In this document: positions 15,951 through 23,628 of the stretch, one piece after another
Layout: the number at the start of each line of letters is the position of its first letter
Numbering within the stretch: the first letter of the stretch is position 1
Assembly: GCA_948514155.1 (NCBI GenBank)
Contig: CAOQYA010000002.1
Location: 106,174-135,534, forward strand
Direction: 5' to 3'
DNA from: an uncultured Eubacteriales bacterium
GTDB lineage: Bacteria; Bacillota; Clostridia; Christensenellales; UBA1242
DNA: 29,361 nt
The notes under the pieces: model-generated
The model's database searches: none
What the model was told of the DNA's origin: nothing
The model's input: only the letters and a program-made list of their open reading frames with translations
Position numbers and translations under genes: made by a program

Positions 15951-16577
15951 TTATTCTTTGAATAAAATTCCTATTGCTTTTTGCGCGCAGTTTTGTTCGG
16001 CGCTTTGCTTGTCCTGGCCTTCTGCTGTGGCAATTTTGTCTTCGTCCATGAAGAAGGAGGAAGAAAAGCCATTTTCAGTTTTTATCGTCTCATATTTTAT
16101 CGCGCACTTAAAGCCCGCTTGAACAAGTTCTTGAAGTTTGCTTTTGAAATTTGTGTCGCGCACATTTTGGAAGTTTTCAAGTTCGAAATTGTTTTCGATA
16201 AACTTTCTGGCCTCTTCAATTCCCTTTTCAAGATAGATTGCCGCGATAATCGCTTCAACTATGTCCGCTTTTACTGCTTTCGGAAGGGCTTGCCCCATGC
16301 TTTTGCCCTTTATCACAAAACCCTCAAGTTCCAGCCTGTCAAACAGCGGCGCAAGATAGTTTTCAGAGACGAAATGACTGCGAATAACTGTCAGATAGCC
16401 CTCGTCCTTGTCCGAATGCTTGAAAAGAAAGTCGCCCACCAGAAAATCAAGAATGCTGTCGCCAAGAAACTCCAGTCTTTCATAGTTAAGCGGCGATTTC
16501 GAAGCATGAGTGATAGCTCGAGAGATAAGGCTTTTATCTTTAAACTCTATCCCCAATTTCTTCTCAATCGGCAGCAT
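15951..16577 (-). CDS. rnc: Ribonuclease III
   Basis: This 208-aa endonuclease cuts double-stranded RNA and processes rRNA precursors. The catalytic domain holds the signature NYERLEFLGDSILDFLVGDF with its acidic metal ligands, then a second acidic cluster in KADIVEAIIAAIYLEKG. The C-terminal double-stranded RNA-binding domain starts at FKSKLQELVQAG and ends in AEGQDKQSAEQNCAQKAIGI. It is slightly shorter than typical (~220-230 aa) but both domains are present. The ATG lies 14 bp inside the end of plsX, so translation is coupled. The plsX-rnc-smc-ftsY order is common in Firmicutes. Confidence 0.95.
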   Translation of the reverse strand: MLPIEKKLGIEFKDKSLISRAITHASKSPLNYERLEFLGDSILDFLVGDFLFKHSDKDEGYLTVIRSHFVSENYLAPLFDRLELEGFVIKGKSMGQALPKAVKADIVEAIIAAIYLEKGIEEARKFIENNFELENFQNVRDTNFKSKLQELVQAGFKCAIKYETIKTENGFSSSFFMDEDKIATAEGQDKQSAEQNCAQKAIGILFKE

Positions 16578-17574
16578 TTGTCACCTCAAGCGCCTTTTCG
16601 ATTTTTTCGATAAGTTTCTGTTCGTGAAGAAGAATTGCTTGGTCAACGGAAGCGGCGATGTTATATCTCGACGACGAGCCGTGATTTTTCATGACAAGTT
16701 TCTTGCAGCCGAGAAATGGCGAGCCGCCGTGTTTGCCCAAAACATCCATTCTGCCTTTAAGTTCTTTAAAAGTTTTGCGCATGAAAAGCGCGCCAATCTT
16801 GCTCCAGAAATGGGCTTTTATGGAGCGTTTCATAAGCGAAAGCACCGCGCCAACAGCACCTTCCACGCCTTTTAACAGCACATTGCCATTAAAACCTTCG
16901 GCAACCATAACATCGATTGTGCCGGACATATATTCGCGCGCTTCAGTGTTGCCAATAAAGTTAACTGAACTTGCTTTAAGAAGCGGATAAGCCTCGCGAG
17001 TGAGTTCGTTGCCTTTATGCTCTTCTGTGCCATTTGAAAGCAGCGCAACCCTAGGATTTTCGTCGCCATAGAGAATGGAATAATATGCGCTGCCCATAAG
17101 CGCAAAGTGAACAAGATTGATAGGCTTGCAGTCAACATTCGCGCCGCTGTCAATAAGCAGCACATCCCTGCCCGGCAGTTTAGTCGGCAAAATAGGAGCA
17201 AGTGCCGGACGCGAAATGCCCTTGATGCGTCCAATTTTCATGATAGCGCCGGTCAAAATTGCGCCGGTCGAGCCAGCCGAGACAAAAGCCACAACATCGT
17301 CATTGTTTTTGAGAATATCAAAACTTCTAACAAGCGAAGAGTTTTCTTTCTTGCGAATGGCCTCTGTTGGAGTGTCGTCATTGGTGATAACGTCGGGGGC
17401 GTGCTCAATTTTCACTCTGCCCGCTCCGCGGCCTGCAAGCAGCGCCGAAATTTTATCTTTATCGCCGCAGAGAATAATTTCTAAGTCTGCATGTTTTTCA
17501 AGAGCGATAACAGCGCCCTCAACTATTTCCTTTGGTGCATTGTCTCCGCCGAAAGCGTCGATAACAATTTTCAT
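16564..17574 (-). CDS. plsX: Phosphate acyltransferase PlsX
   Basis: This 336-aa enzyme converts acyl-ACP to acyl-phosphate, the first step toward phosphatidic acid via PlsY. It begins with the family hallmark MKIVIDAFGGDNAPKEIVEG. Other conserved pieces are SAGSTGAILTGA, RPALAPILPT, LIDSGANVDCKP, GTEEHKGNELT, FIGNTEAREYMSG, VAEGFNGNVLLKGVEG and GGSPFLGC. An upstream in-frame extension to 17706 exists, but the hallmark start and a GAGG ribosome site favour ATG 17574. It is first in the operon with rnc, smc and ftsY. Two overlapping sigma-A-like promoters and a 20-bp palindrome lie upstream and could control it. Confidence 0.96.
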   Translation of the reverse strand: MKIVIDAFGGDNAPKEIVEGAVIALEKHADLEIILCGDKDKISALLAGRGAGRVKIEHAPDVITNDDTPTEAIRKKENSSLVRSFDILKNNDDVVAFVSAGSTGAILTGAIMKIGRIKGISRPALAPILPTKLPGRDVLLIDSGANVDCKPINLVHFALMGSAYYSILYGDENPRVALLSNGTEEHKGNELTREAYPLLKASSVNFIGNTEAREYMSGTIDVMVAEGFNGNVLLKGVEGAVGAVLSLMKRSIKAHFWSKIGALFMRKTFKELKGRMDVLGKHGGSPFLGCKKLVMKNHGSSSRYNIAASVDQAILLHEQKLIEKIEKALEVTNAAD

Positions 17575-17596
17575 AACAAACCTCGCTATTATTAAT

Positions 17597-17638
17597 ATAA
17601 TACAAGCAAAGTTTATCAAAAGCAAAAAAATATGTAAA
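17597..17638 (-). promoter_or_regulatory. Two overlapping candidate sigma-A promoters for plsX operon
   Basis: The first is TTGCTT (17620-17625), a 17-nt spacer and TATTAT (17597-17602). The second is TTTACA (17633-17638), a 17-nt spacer and TAAACT (17610-17615). Both are on the minus strand and both place a short leader before the plsX ATG. Confidence 0.55.
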
Positions 17639-17669
17639 GCGATTTGCGTCCTTGGCAGAATTTTTCGAC

Positions 17670-17689
17670 AAACACAACATGTTGTGTTT
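17670..17689. promoter_or_regulatory. Perfect 20-bp palindrome, possible operator upstream of plsX
   Basis: AAACACAACATGTTGTGTTT is its own exact reverse complement with no spacer. It lies ~95 bp upstream of plsX and just after the rpmF terminator. It has no T-run and so is not a terminator. It does not resemble the known FapR site that often controls plsX. The regulator is unknown. Confidence 0.55.
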
Positions 17690-17735
17690 ATTATGTCAGA
17701 AAACAACTAAGATGTTGAAATAAAGTGCGGGCATG

Positions 17736-17760
17736 AAAAAAGGCGGCATAACAAGCCACC
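17736..17760 (-). terminator. Rho-independent terminator of rpmF
   Basis: The minus strand reads GGTGGC-TTGTTAT-GCCGCC followed by TTTTTT. The stem is 17755-17760 with 17742-17747, including one G-U pair. It sits 20 nt after the rpmF stop and separates it from plsX. Confidence 0.88.
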
Positions 17761-17779
17761 TTTAAAGACAATGAAATTT

Positions 17780-17974
17780 CTACTTTGTTTTCTTTTTGTC
17801 CGTGATAATAACAGTTTCGTTTTTATATGTTCCGCATTTCTTGCAAACTGTGTGTGGAGCTTTAAGCTCGTGGCACTGTGGGCACTCAACAAGAGTTGGT
17901 GCAGTCGCCTTGAAATTAGCGGAATTTCTTGAGTTTCTTCTTGCTTTTGAAACTTTCCCCTTTGGAACAGCCAT
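17780..17974 (-). CDS. rpmF: 50S ribosomal protein L32
   Basis: This 64-aa L32 begins MAVPKGKVSKARRNSRNSA, the typical basic N-terminus. A four-cysteine zinc ribbon follows: CPQC near 31-34 and CKKC near 44-47. So this is the zinc-binding form. ATG 17974 has AAGGAGG upstream. It has its own consensus promoter and terminator and so is an independent unit. In many bacteria rpmF sits before plsX, as here. Confidence 0.96.
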   Translation of the reverse strand: MAVPKGKVSKARRNSRNSANFKATAPTLVECPQCHELKAPHTVCKKCGTYKNETVIITDKKKTK

Positions 17975-18007
17975 GATTTCCTCCTTAAATAATTAACATT
18001 CTTTTCA

Positions 18008-18036
18008 ATTATATTTATTTTGACTTCCCTTGTCAA
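18008..18036 (-). promoter_or_regulatory. Consensus sigma-A promoter of rpmF
   Basis: TTGACA (18031-18036), a 17-nt spacer and TATAAT (18008-18013) lie on the minus strand, a perfect match. It is placed right after the ackA stop, where only a weak AGAC-ATTC-GTCT hairpin (18046-18057) is seen. Read-through from ackA is therefore possible. Confidence 0.92.
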
Positions 18037-18055
18037 GCAATTTTAAGACATTCGT

Positions 18056-19255
18056 CTAGTCTTTTGCGATTTTAGCAGTGTCGCGCGCGATAAGCAGTTC
18101 TTCGTTTGTTGGAATGCGATAAACTTTAATCTTCGATGTTGGAAGTGAAAGCTCTGCAACTGTGCCGCGTGGAAGAGTGTTATTTTTCTTTCTGTCAAAC
18201 TCCACACCCACGTATGCAAGGCTGTCCATAACTCTTTCTCTAAGATCTTCTTGATTTTCGCCAAGACCGGCGGTGAACACGATTGCATCCGCGCCGCCAA
18301 GCACGCTGAGCATTGCCCCCACATATTTTGTGATGCGATATACAAGCATATCAAGAGCAAGCGCCGCTCTTTCATTGCCTTGCTCGATTGCAACATTGAT
18401 GTCTCTCATATCACTGGAGACGCCGCTTATTCCAAGCACGCCGCTTTCCTTGTTAAGATATGTGATAATCTGTTCGGCAGTCTTTCCCCTCTTCTCGGCA
18501 AGATATGTCACAACACTTGGGTCGATATCGCCGCTTCGAGTGCCCATCATAAGCCCTTCAAGCGGAGTGAAGCCCATTGTTGTGTCGATACTTTTGCCGT
18601 CTTTGATTGCAGTTATTGAAGAGCCGTTTCCAATGTGGCAGCAGATAAGTTTAATTTCTTCCGGCTTCTTGCCCATAAGTTTGGCCGTCTCGCCGAGAAT
18701 GTATTTATGGCTGGTGCCGTGGAAGCCATATTTTCTCACGCCAAGTTCTTTGTAGTCCTCATATTTCACACCATACATGTAAGCATAGGCCGGCATGGTC
18801 GCATGAAATGCCGTGTCAAAAACAGCAACTTGCTTAACGCCCGGCATTTTCTTTTGGCAAGCCTCTATGCCAAGGATGTTTGCAGGCATGTGAAGCGGAC
18901 CGAGCGGCTTTAGCGCCTCAAGATTTTTCATAACTTCGTCGTCGATAAGCACAGAGTCTGTATAGATTTCTCCCCCGTGCAGCACTCTGTGGCCAACAGC
19001 GTCGATTTCTTTAAGCGACGAAATTATGTTAAGTTCTTTGTCGAGTAAAAGACCAATCACTGTCTCCATTGCGGCTGCATGGTCTTTCAAGTCGCCTTTA
19101 ACAACCTTTTCTTGGCCTTTTGCTTTGATTGAAACAAACGAGCCTGACATTCCAATCTTTTCGCAATTTCCTTTTGCAATCACACTTTCGTCTTTCATGT
19201 CGAGAAGTTGATATTTAAGTGAAGAACTTCCTGCGTTGATAATTAAAATTTTCAT
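18056..19255 (-). CDS. ackA: Acetate kinase
   Basis: This 399-aa enzyme interconverts acetyl-phosphate plus ADP with acetate plus ATP, the energy-yielding end of acetate fermentation. It starts MKILIINAGSSSLKYQLLDM, the acetokinase signature. It also has VGHRVLHGG, VAVFDTAFHATMP, RKYGFHGTSHKY, ICCHIGNGSSITAIKDGKS, DTTMGFTPLEGLMMGTRSGD and FTAGLGEN. An in-frame extension upstream to 19318 is excluded because the family start is at 19255. That ATG overlaps the pta stop as ATGA, so pta and ackA are translationally coupled. Confidence 0.97.
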   Translation of the reverse strand: MKILIINAGSSSLKYQLLDMKDESVIAKGNCEKIGMSGSFVSIKAKGQEKVVKGDLKDHAAAMETVIGLLLDKELNIISSLKEIDAVGHRVLHGGEIYTDSVLIDDEVMKNLEALKPLGPLHMPANILGIEACQKKMPGVKQVAVFDTAFHATMPAYAYMYGVKYEDYKELGVRKYGFHGTSHKYILGETAKLMGKKPEEIKLICCHIGNGSSITAIKDGKSIDTTMGFTPLEGLMMGTRSGDIDPSVVTYLAEKRGKTAEQIITYLNKESGVLGISGVSSDMRDINVAIEQGNERAALALDMLVYRITKYVGAMLSVLGGADAIVFTAGLGENQEDLRERVMDSLAYVGVEFDRKKNNTLPRGTVAELSLPTSKIKVYRIPTNEELLIARDTAKIAKD

Positions 19256-20235
19256 TTTGTCTCCTTTGCTTGAAGTGCTGTGATAGCACTGATAATAACA
19301 ATATCTTCCACGCTGCATGCACGAGAAATGTCGTTGACAGGCTTTTTAAGGCCTTGCACGATTGGACCAATGGCTTTCACGCCGCCAAGCATCTGCATCG
19401 CCTTATATGTCATGTTCCCCGAATTCAAATCTGGGAAAATCAGAATGTTTGCATTGCCTTTAACTGGACTGTTTGGCGCTTTGTGCGCACAAACTTCCGG
19501 CCTTAGCGCTGCGTCAAGTTGCAGTTCTCCGTCTGAAACAACTGCAGGCCTTGAAAATTTCTCCGAGGCCACACGCACTTTGTCAACATCTTCGCCTTTA
19601 GCGCTGCCCTTAGTCGAATAAGACAAAAACGCCACGTTCATTTCGTCAAGCCCCAAAATTTTGCCCGTCTCAACTGTCTGATTGGCAATCGTCACAAGCA
19701 CTTCGCTTGTTGGGTTTTCATTCAGCCCGCAATCTGAAAGAAGCAAAGTTTTATCTTTCAAAAATTCGTTCTTGCCGAAAATCAGCACGCTGGAAGATGC
19801 TCGCACATCTTTTTTTGCGGTCTTAATAATCTGCAAAGCTGGGCGAATGGCTCTTGCGGTCGAGTCCTCAACGCCGGCCACCATGCCGTCAGCCACCCCA
19901 ATGTCCACAAGCAGTGTCGCGAAATAATATGGGTCGCTTGCAAGTTCTTCAGCCTCCTGCATTGTCATGCCCTTATCCTTTCTTTTTGAATAGAGGTGTT
20001 TAACAAGTTTCGGCCTGAGCGGACAGGTTTTTGGGTTCATGATTGTGAATTTAACAAGCGACTTATCGCGAATAATAAGGCTGCTTTCGTCGCCCACTAA
20101 TATCACCTTGCAAATGTTTTTCTTCTGCAAAAACTTGGCGGCTTCGATAACTCTATCGCTGAAGCCTGCTTCTGGGAATATGATTGTTTTGTTTCTTGCT
20201 TTCGCTCTTTTGTATAAGTTTTTTATATCGAACAT
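19252..20235 (-). CDS. pta: Phosphate acetyltransferase
   Basis: This 327-aa enzyme converts acetyl-CoA and phosphate to acetyl-phosphate, feeding ackA. It is the short Pta form, without the regulatory N-terminal domains of enteric enzymes. Recognisable parts are IIFPEAGFSDRVIEAAKFL, DPYYFATLLVDIGVADGMVAG, LLLSDCGLNENPTSE, VAFLSYSTKGSA, DGELQLDAALRPEV, NILIFPDLNSGNMTYKA and IGPIVQGLKKPVNDISRAC. The start is ATG 20235, with AAGGAAAA upstream and a near-consensus promoter. It is transcribed divergently from the YlbJ-like gene. Confidence 0.97.
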   Translation of the reverse strand: MFDIKNLYKRAKARNKTIIFPEAGFSDRVIEAAKFLQKKNICKVILVGDESSLIIRDKSLVKFTIMNPKTCPLRPKLVKHLYSKRKDKGMTMQEAEELASDPYYFATLLVDIGVADGMVAGVEDSTARAIRPALQIIKTAKKDVRASSSVLIFGKNEFLKDKTLLLSDCGLNENPTSEVLVTIANQTVETGKILGLDEMNVAFLSYSTKGSAKGEDVDKVRVASEKFSRPAVVSDGELQLDAALRPEVCAHKAPNSPVKGNANILIFPDLNSGNMTYKAMQMLGGVKAIGPIVQGLKKPVNDISRACSVEDIVIISAITALQAKETK

Positions 20236-20277
20236 AAAAGGTTTTCCTTTTAGAGTTATTTTTATTTAACAGTTATA

Positions 20278-20306
20278 AGTATATATAATTTATCGCACTT
20301 CGTCAA
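20278..20306 (-). promoter_or_regulatory. Promoter of pta-ackA
   Basis: The minus strand shows TTGACG (20301-20306), a 17-nt spacer and TATACT (20278-20283). The leader is about 35-40 nt. It is back-to-back with a possible plus-strand -10 box. Confidence 0.82.
20284..20289 (+). promoter_or_regulatory. Candidate -10 box for the YlbJ-like gene
   Basis: TATAAT lies on the plus strand directly beside the pta -10 box. The -35 position (TTTATT, 20261-20266) is poor, so an activator or another sigma factor may be involved. A sporulation sigma factor would fit the gene. Confidence 0.4.
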
Positions 20307-20324
20307 ATGCTTTTGAGGTGATTT

Positions 20325-21248
20325 TTGAAAAAGTTGAGAATTTTGCTAACGCCGGCGCTGCTACTTTTAATCGTGCTGATTGCAACAAGCGCAAAAAAAT
20401 ATATTGGCTGCGCGCTTGACGGAATTTCGGCGTGGGCGTTTAATGTGCTGCCATGCACGCTGCCCTTTATGATGCTCACAAAACTGGTTATCGAACTTGG
20501 CGAAATGGAAAAACTCACCCGCCCTTTTTCCCAACCTTTTAAGGCGCTTTATGGGACAAGCCCAAGCGCCGGATATGTGTTTTTCATGAGCATTCTCGCA
20601 GGCTATCCTGTGGGCTCGAAAATGACAGCGGACCTATACGAAAGCGGCAAGATTTCAAAAACAGAGGCCTTTCGCATGTGCAGTTTTTGCTCTAATTCAG
20701 GGCCGATGTTCATTGTTGGCACAGTGGGCGCGCTGCTATTAAAAAACGCCGCCGTTGGCGGAATTTTGTTTGTTTCGCACGCGCTCAGCGCTCTTTTAAA
20801 CGGGCTTCTATATCGCAAAATTAAGGCCAAAGAAGAGGCCGAAACACCGGGCGAAAAGACGATTGAAAAAACGCCACTTTCCTTTGGAGATATTGTGCTC
20901 TCAAGCGTGCAAAGCGTGCTGAGCGTGGGCGCGATAATCTGCCTGTTTTTTATCATAATCGAAGCGGCAATGCCGCTGCTTTCTCTGCTGCCCGCTCCGC
21001 TGCTTCCGCTTGGCGAGGGGCTGATTGAACTGACTCGAGGCTGCATCGACGCAAGCGCGCTTTCTCTCTATCCCGCCGCAGTTATCTGCAGTTTTCTGAT
21101 AAGTTTTGGAGGCTTTAGCACAATCTTGCAGTCAATGGCGATGTTAAAAAAACTGAAAATGCCGGCGTGGCTATTTTCAGTCTTCAAATTAACTCAAGGT
21201 CTAATCTCGGCGGCGATAACTGCGGCTCTGATGTTTATTGTTGTTTAG
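20325..21248 (+). CDS. YlbJ-like sporulation membrane protein / nucleoside-recognition (Gate) domain
   Basis: This 307-aa polytopic membrane protein has hydrophobic spans near 7-22, 33-55, 85-100, 125-150, 190-220 and 250-305. The core SILAGYPVGSKMTADLYESG, FRMCSFCSNSGPMFIVGTVG and FNVLPCTLPFMM match the YlbJ/SpoVV group, which moves dipicolinic acid into the forespore in spore formers. Clostridia often have several paralogues, so the exact role is uncertain. The start is TTG 20325, with GAGGTG at 20315-20320. It is one of only two plus-strand genes and converges on the next gene with a 14-bp overlap. Together with sigK it supports a spore-forming host. Confidence 0.75.
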   Translation: MKKLRILLTPALLLLIVLIATSAKKYIGCALDGISAWAFNVLPCTLPFMMLTKLVIELGEMEKLTRPFSQPFKALYGTSPSAGYVFFMSILAGYPVGSKMTADLYESGKISKTEAFRMCSFCSNSGPMFIVGTVGALLLKNAAVGGILFVSHALSALLNGLLYRKIKAKEEAETPGEKTIEKTPLSFGDIVLSSVQSVLSVGAIICLFFIIIEAAMPLLSLLPAPLLPLGEGLIELTRGCIDASALSLYPAAVICSFLISFGGFSTILQSMAMLKKLKMPAWLFSVFKLTQGLISAAITAALMFIVV

Positions 21249-22047
21249 ACTCCTCGTGCCTAAGCTGAGTTTTTACAATTCCGTCAAGTTCCTTCACAAG
21301 ATATTTAAGTGACTTTATTCCCCTGCAGGCATATTTAAGACCCAGCACAATTCCACTTAAAAGGTCAAGGTCTTGCTCCAGGCACGCAATGATTGCGCAG
21401 TGAAGCATCAGCATAACATCTTCGGTCTGCTCGCTTTGACGCTCCTCATTAAGGCGCTCAATCATTTCAACAGCAGTGTCCTTTGCAAACAAAAATGTTT
21501 GGCATGCCCCGCTTGGGTCTTTAAGATAGTTGGAAGAGCGTTCAATCGGAAAAGGCAGAATTTTAAGTCGCTGCTCAGGCGTGAGTTCTTCAACATTCAT
21601 GTTCACTTCCGAAACTGTTTGAATGTGCTCCTCTGGGTTTTCAATTCCAAACGCCTCGCCGATTAAAGTTTTAAATGGAACAATCACTGTTTCCATAAAG
21701 TTCTGCGGGCTAATTTTGTTTCCGTCAGCAAAATAGTTTGCAACAAGTTCGTCAAATTTAAGTTTGCCGCTGCCAATGTCTGCAAGAAGGCAGAAAACAA
21801 AGGCCAGCACCTTAAATTCTTCTTTTGGCATGATAAAACTCTTTTTGCCGGACGAACTTTTAACGAAAGCCCTATCAAACTCTTTTTCTTTGTTAAACTG
21901 ACTCATGCATTCGGAAAGAAGGTCGTAAATATCAGGAGACACCGCAATGCACTCCAAAATTTTGTCTATCTTCTTATCTGCGAACAAAATCTTGCTCGAC
22001 ATAAGTTCGTCACAAAGTTCAATCAATTTTTTTGCGTTTTCACTCAT
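21235..22047 (-). CDS. Hypothetical acidic helical protein
   Basis: This 270-aa protein has no membrane segment or signal peptide. It is predicted mostly helical and acidic, and I recognise no family. The C-terminal part (LMLHCAIIACLEQDLDLLSGIVLGLKYACRGIKSLKYLVKEL) is a hydrophobic helical region that may pack as an oligomer interface. I use ATG 22047, preceded by GCGAGGAT. A GTG at 22068 has no ribosome site. Its 3' end overlaps the convergent YlbJ-like gene, and its 5' end faces the DUF4364 gene across a ~90-bp divergent promoter region. Confidence 0.6.
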   Translation of the reverse strand: MSENAKKLIELCDELMSSKILFADKKIDKILECIAVSPDIYDLLSECMSQFNKEKEFDRAFVKSSSGKKSFIMPKEEFKVLAFVFCLLADIGSGKLKFDELVANYFADGNKISPQNFMETVIVPFKTLIGEAFGIENPEEHIQTVSEVNMNVEELTPEQRLKILPFPIERSSNYLKDPSGACQTFLFAKDTAVEMIERLNEERQSEQTEDVMLMLHCAIIACLEQDLDLLSGIVLGLKYACRGIKSLKYLVKELDGIVKTQLRHEESKQQ

Positions 22048-22104
22048 TTTATCTGTATCCTCGCTCACATTTTAACATATCATGCGAAAAAAACAATAAA
22101 AAAT

Positions 22105-22133
22105 TTGCAATATTCTCAAAAAACTGCTATTAT
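22105..22133 (+). promoter_or_regulatory. Sigma-A promoter of the DUF4364 gene, apparently leaderless
   Basis: TTGCAA (22105-22110), a 17-nt spacer and TATTAT (22128-22133) are on the plus strand. Only 6 nt (TTACGC) separate the -10 box from ATG 22140, the same geometry as rarA, and no ribosome site is present. Confidence 0.7.
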
Positions 22134-22139
22134 TTACGC

Positions 22140-22700
22140 ATGGACAATATCATTTCCAATGAAATAAATAATGAAGAAAAGGTGCGCCTTAAACTCACCC
22201 TTCTGTTTTTCATGGAAAAAATGGAAATTCCTCTCACAAAAAACTCCATTCTCGACATCTGCTCAATTGAAAACGACTGGATAAGTTATATGGACTGCGT
22301 GGCGATAATCTCCGAACTTAGCGAAGCAGGGTTTATATATAAAGCCGAAAACGCAGACAACGCAGAACTTTATTCGATTACATATTCGGGTCGCGACTGC
22401 CTTGCCCAACTTTATGGCCGCGTTCCCTATTCTCTGCGCGAGCGCATGACCGACTATGTTAAAACAAACAAACTTTCAGTTAAAACATCGCAAGAATACA
22501 CTTCAACATATGTCAAAAATGACGACGGGTCATACACAGTGACGTTGCGCATATATGAGCCAATGATTTCCTCGCCAATGTTTGAAATCAAAATCAAAGC
22601 CCCGTCCCGCCAAAGCGCAATCGAGGCCGATAAGAAATGGAAGCGCCAGGCGCCAAATGTGTATGAATTCGTGTATGAAAACCTTGTCAGCACCGACTAA
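22140..22700 (+). CDS. DUF4364 family protein (winged-helix-like)
   Basis: This 186-aa protein resembles the Clostridia DUF4364 family, whose N-terminal half looks like a winged-helix DNA-binding fold (LKLTLLFFMEKMEIPLTKNSILDI, then ISELSEAGFIYKAENADNAELYSITYSGRDCL as the recognition helix and wing). The C-terminal half is beta-rich (DDGSYTVTLRIYEPM, MFEIKIKAPSRQSAIEADKKWK). A regulatory role is inferred; no target is known. The reading frame is open upstream to 22032, but the family start and a promoter with its -10 box 6 nt upstream place the start at ATG 22140. It ends in a strong bidirectional terminator. Confidence 0.75.
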   Translation: MDNIISNEINNEEKVRLKLTLLFFMEKMEIPLTKNSILDICSIENDWISYMDCVAIISELSEAGFIYKAENADNAELYSITYSGRDCLAQLYGRVPYSLRERMTDYVKTNKLSVKTSQEYTSTYVKNDDGSYTVTLRIYEPMISSPMFEIKIKAPSRQSAIEADKKWKRQAPNVYEFVYENLVSTD

Positions 22701-22728
22701 AAAAGCAGCAAATTTAGATGCTGCTTTT
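22701..22728. terminator. Bidirectional terminator between DUF4364 gene and rnhA
   Basis: AAAAGCAGCA (22701-22710) pairs perfectly with TGCTGCTTTT (22719-22728) around an 8-nt loop. T-runs lie on both strands. It serves the two convergent genes, and the rnhA stop lies inside the loop. Confidence 0.9.
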
Positions 22729-23160
22729 TATTTTATCTATTTCGCCGCGGGCAAGTGCGTCGCAGCGATTGTTTAGTTCGTTGTCGGCATGGCCCTTAAC
22801 TTTGTGCCACTTAATTTGGTGACGCTCGGTCTGCGAGAGCAGCCTCTTCCAAAGTTCAATGTTTTGAACTTCCTTTTTCCCTTTTGTCCGCCAGCCGCTC
22901 ATTAGCCAATAAGATATCCAGTCCTGCAAAAAAGCGTTCACAACATATGCCGAGTCGCTGTAGATGTCAACTTGGCAGGGCTTTTTTAATGCTTCAAGTC
23001 CGCTTATCACGCCCATAAGTTCCATGCGATTGTTTGTTGTGAGCCTCTCGCCGCCCGCAAGCACTTTTTCCTTGTCGCCGCTTCTAAGAATTGCCGCCCA
23101 TCCACCAATTCCGGGGTTGCCAGAGCATGCTCCGTCCGTGTATAAAATTACGCTGTTCAA
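22714..23160 (-). CDS. rnhA: Ribonuclease HI
   Basis: This 148-aa nuclease degrades the RNA strand of RNA:DNA hybrids. The active-site acidic residues are all visible: YTDGACSGNPG (Asp9), NNRMELMGVISGL (Glu), IYSDSAYVVNAF (Asp) and VKGHADNELNNRCDALA (Asp, with the flexible His). The basic handle region WLMSGWRTKGKKEVQNIELW is present, as in E. coli RNase HI. I use TTG 23160 because AGAGGTGA lies just upstream and the family begins there; a longer frame reaches 23193. The TTG overlaps the HIT stop as TTGA, so the two are translationally coupled. Confidence 0.93.
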   Translation of the reverse strand: MNSVILYTDGACSGNPGIGGWAAILRSGDKEKVLAGGERLTTNNRMELMGVISGLEALKKPCQVDIYSDSAYVVNAFLQDWISYWLMSGWRTKGKKEVQNIELWKRLLSQTERHQIKWHKVKGHADNELNNRCDALARGEIDKIKSSI

Positions 23161-23558
23161 TCTTTCACCTCTAATTTTTTTGCAATTTCGCAAAGTTCAA
23201 ATTTTTCACTTGCCGGCTGCATTGTTAACTTTGCCCCGTCACCCTTCTTTCTTGGAATAACATGCACATGCAAGTGCCCCACCTCTTGTCCGGCTGCCGG
23301 CTTGCAGTTGATAACGATATTTGCGCCGTCGAAGCCAAGTTTAATAAAATGCCCAACAAGCGTCTTGGCTTTCTCCAAAACATACAAAAACTCTTCATTT
23401 GAGCATTCGTGCATGTCGGAAACATGAGTTTTAGGAACAACAAGAGTGTGGCCCATAACATCATTTGATATATCCAAAAAAGCAAGCACCCTTTCGTCTT
23501 CATAAATCTTATGGCAAGGAATTTCTCCCTTAATTATCGAACAAAAAATGCAGTCCAT
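23157..23558 (-). CDS. HIT-family (HINT-like) nucleotide-binding protein
   Basis: This 133-aa protein is a histidine-triad hydrolase. Related HINT proteins cleave nucleoside phosphoramidates and AMP-lysine. The N-terminal CIFCSIIKGEIPCHKIYEDE includes a Cys pair that often binds zinc. VVPKTHV and the triad GHLHVHVIPRK (near 96-106) give the catalytic histidines. ATG 23558 is used, with AGAGGTG upstream; a GTG at 23564 overlaps that site. It has its own candidate promoter and is followed by coupled rnhA. Confidence 0.92.
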   Translation of the reverse strand: MDCIFCSIIKGEIPCHKIYEDERVLAFLDISNDVMGHTLVVPKTHVSDMHECSNEEFLYVLEKAKTLVGHFIKLGFDGANIVINCKPAAGQEVGHLHVHVIPRKKGDGAKLTMQPASEKFELCEIAKKLEVKD

Positions 23559-23573
23559 ATTCACCTCTTTTTT

Positions 23574-23601
23574 ATTCTATCATATTTTTAATATTTGACA
23601 A
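23574..23601 (-). promoter_or_regulatory. Candidate promoter of HIT-rnhA
   Basis: TTGTCA (23596-23601), a 16-nt spacer and TAGAAT (23574-23579) are on the minus strand. It begins directly after the terminator hairpin of the upstream gene. Confidence 0.6.
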
Positions 23602-23624
23602 AGAAAAAGAGGCTTAAAGCCTCT
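23602..23624 (-). terminator. Terminator of the 311-aa unknown gene
   Basis: The stem is AGAGGC (23608-23613) with GCCTCT (23619-23624). On the minus strand TTTTTCTTT follows; the plus strand also has a T-rich tail. It lies 5 bp from the gene's stop codon. Confidence 0.85.
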
Positions 23625-23628
23625 ATTT

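Noticed and set aside
17575..17706. 44-residue N-terminal extension of PlsX
   Set aside because: The family begins at MKIVIDAFGGDNAP; the extension covers the candidate promoters and palindrome.
19256..19318. 21-residue N-terminal extension of AckA
   Set aside because: It overlaps pta and precedes the acetokinase signature start.
22032..22139. 36-residue extension of the DUF4364 protein
   Set aside because: It crosses the divergent promoter region and its sequence does not look conserved.
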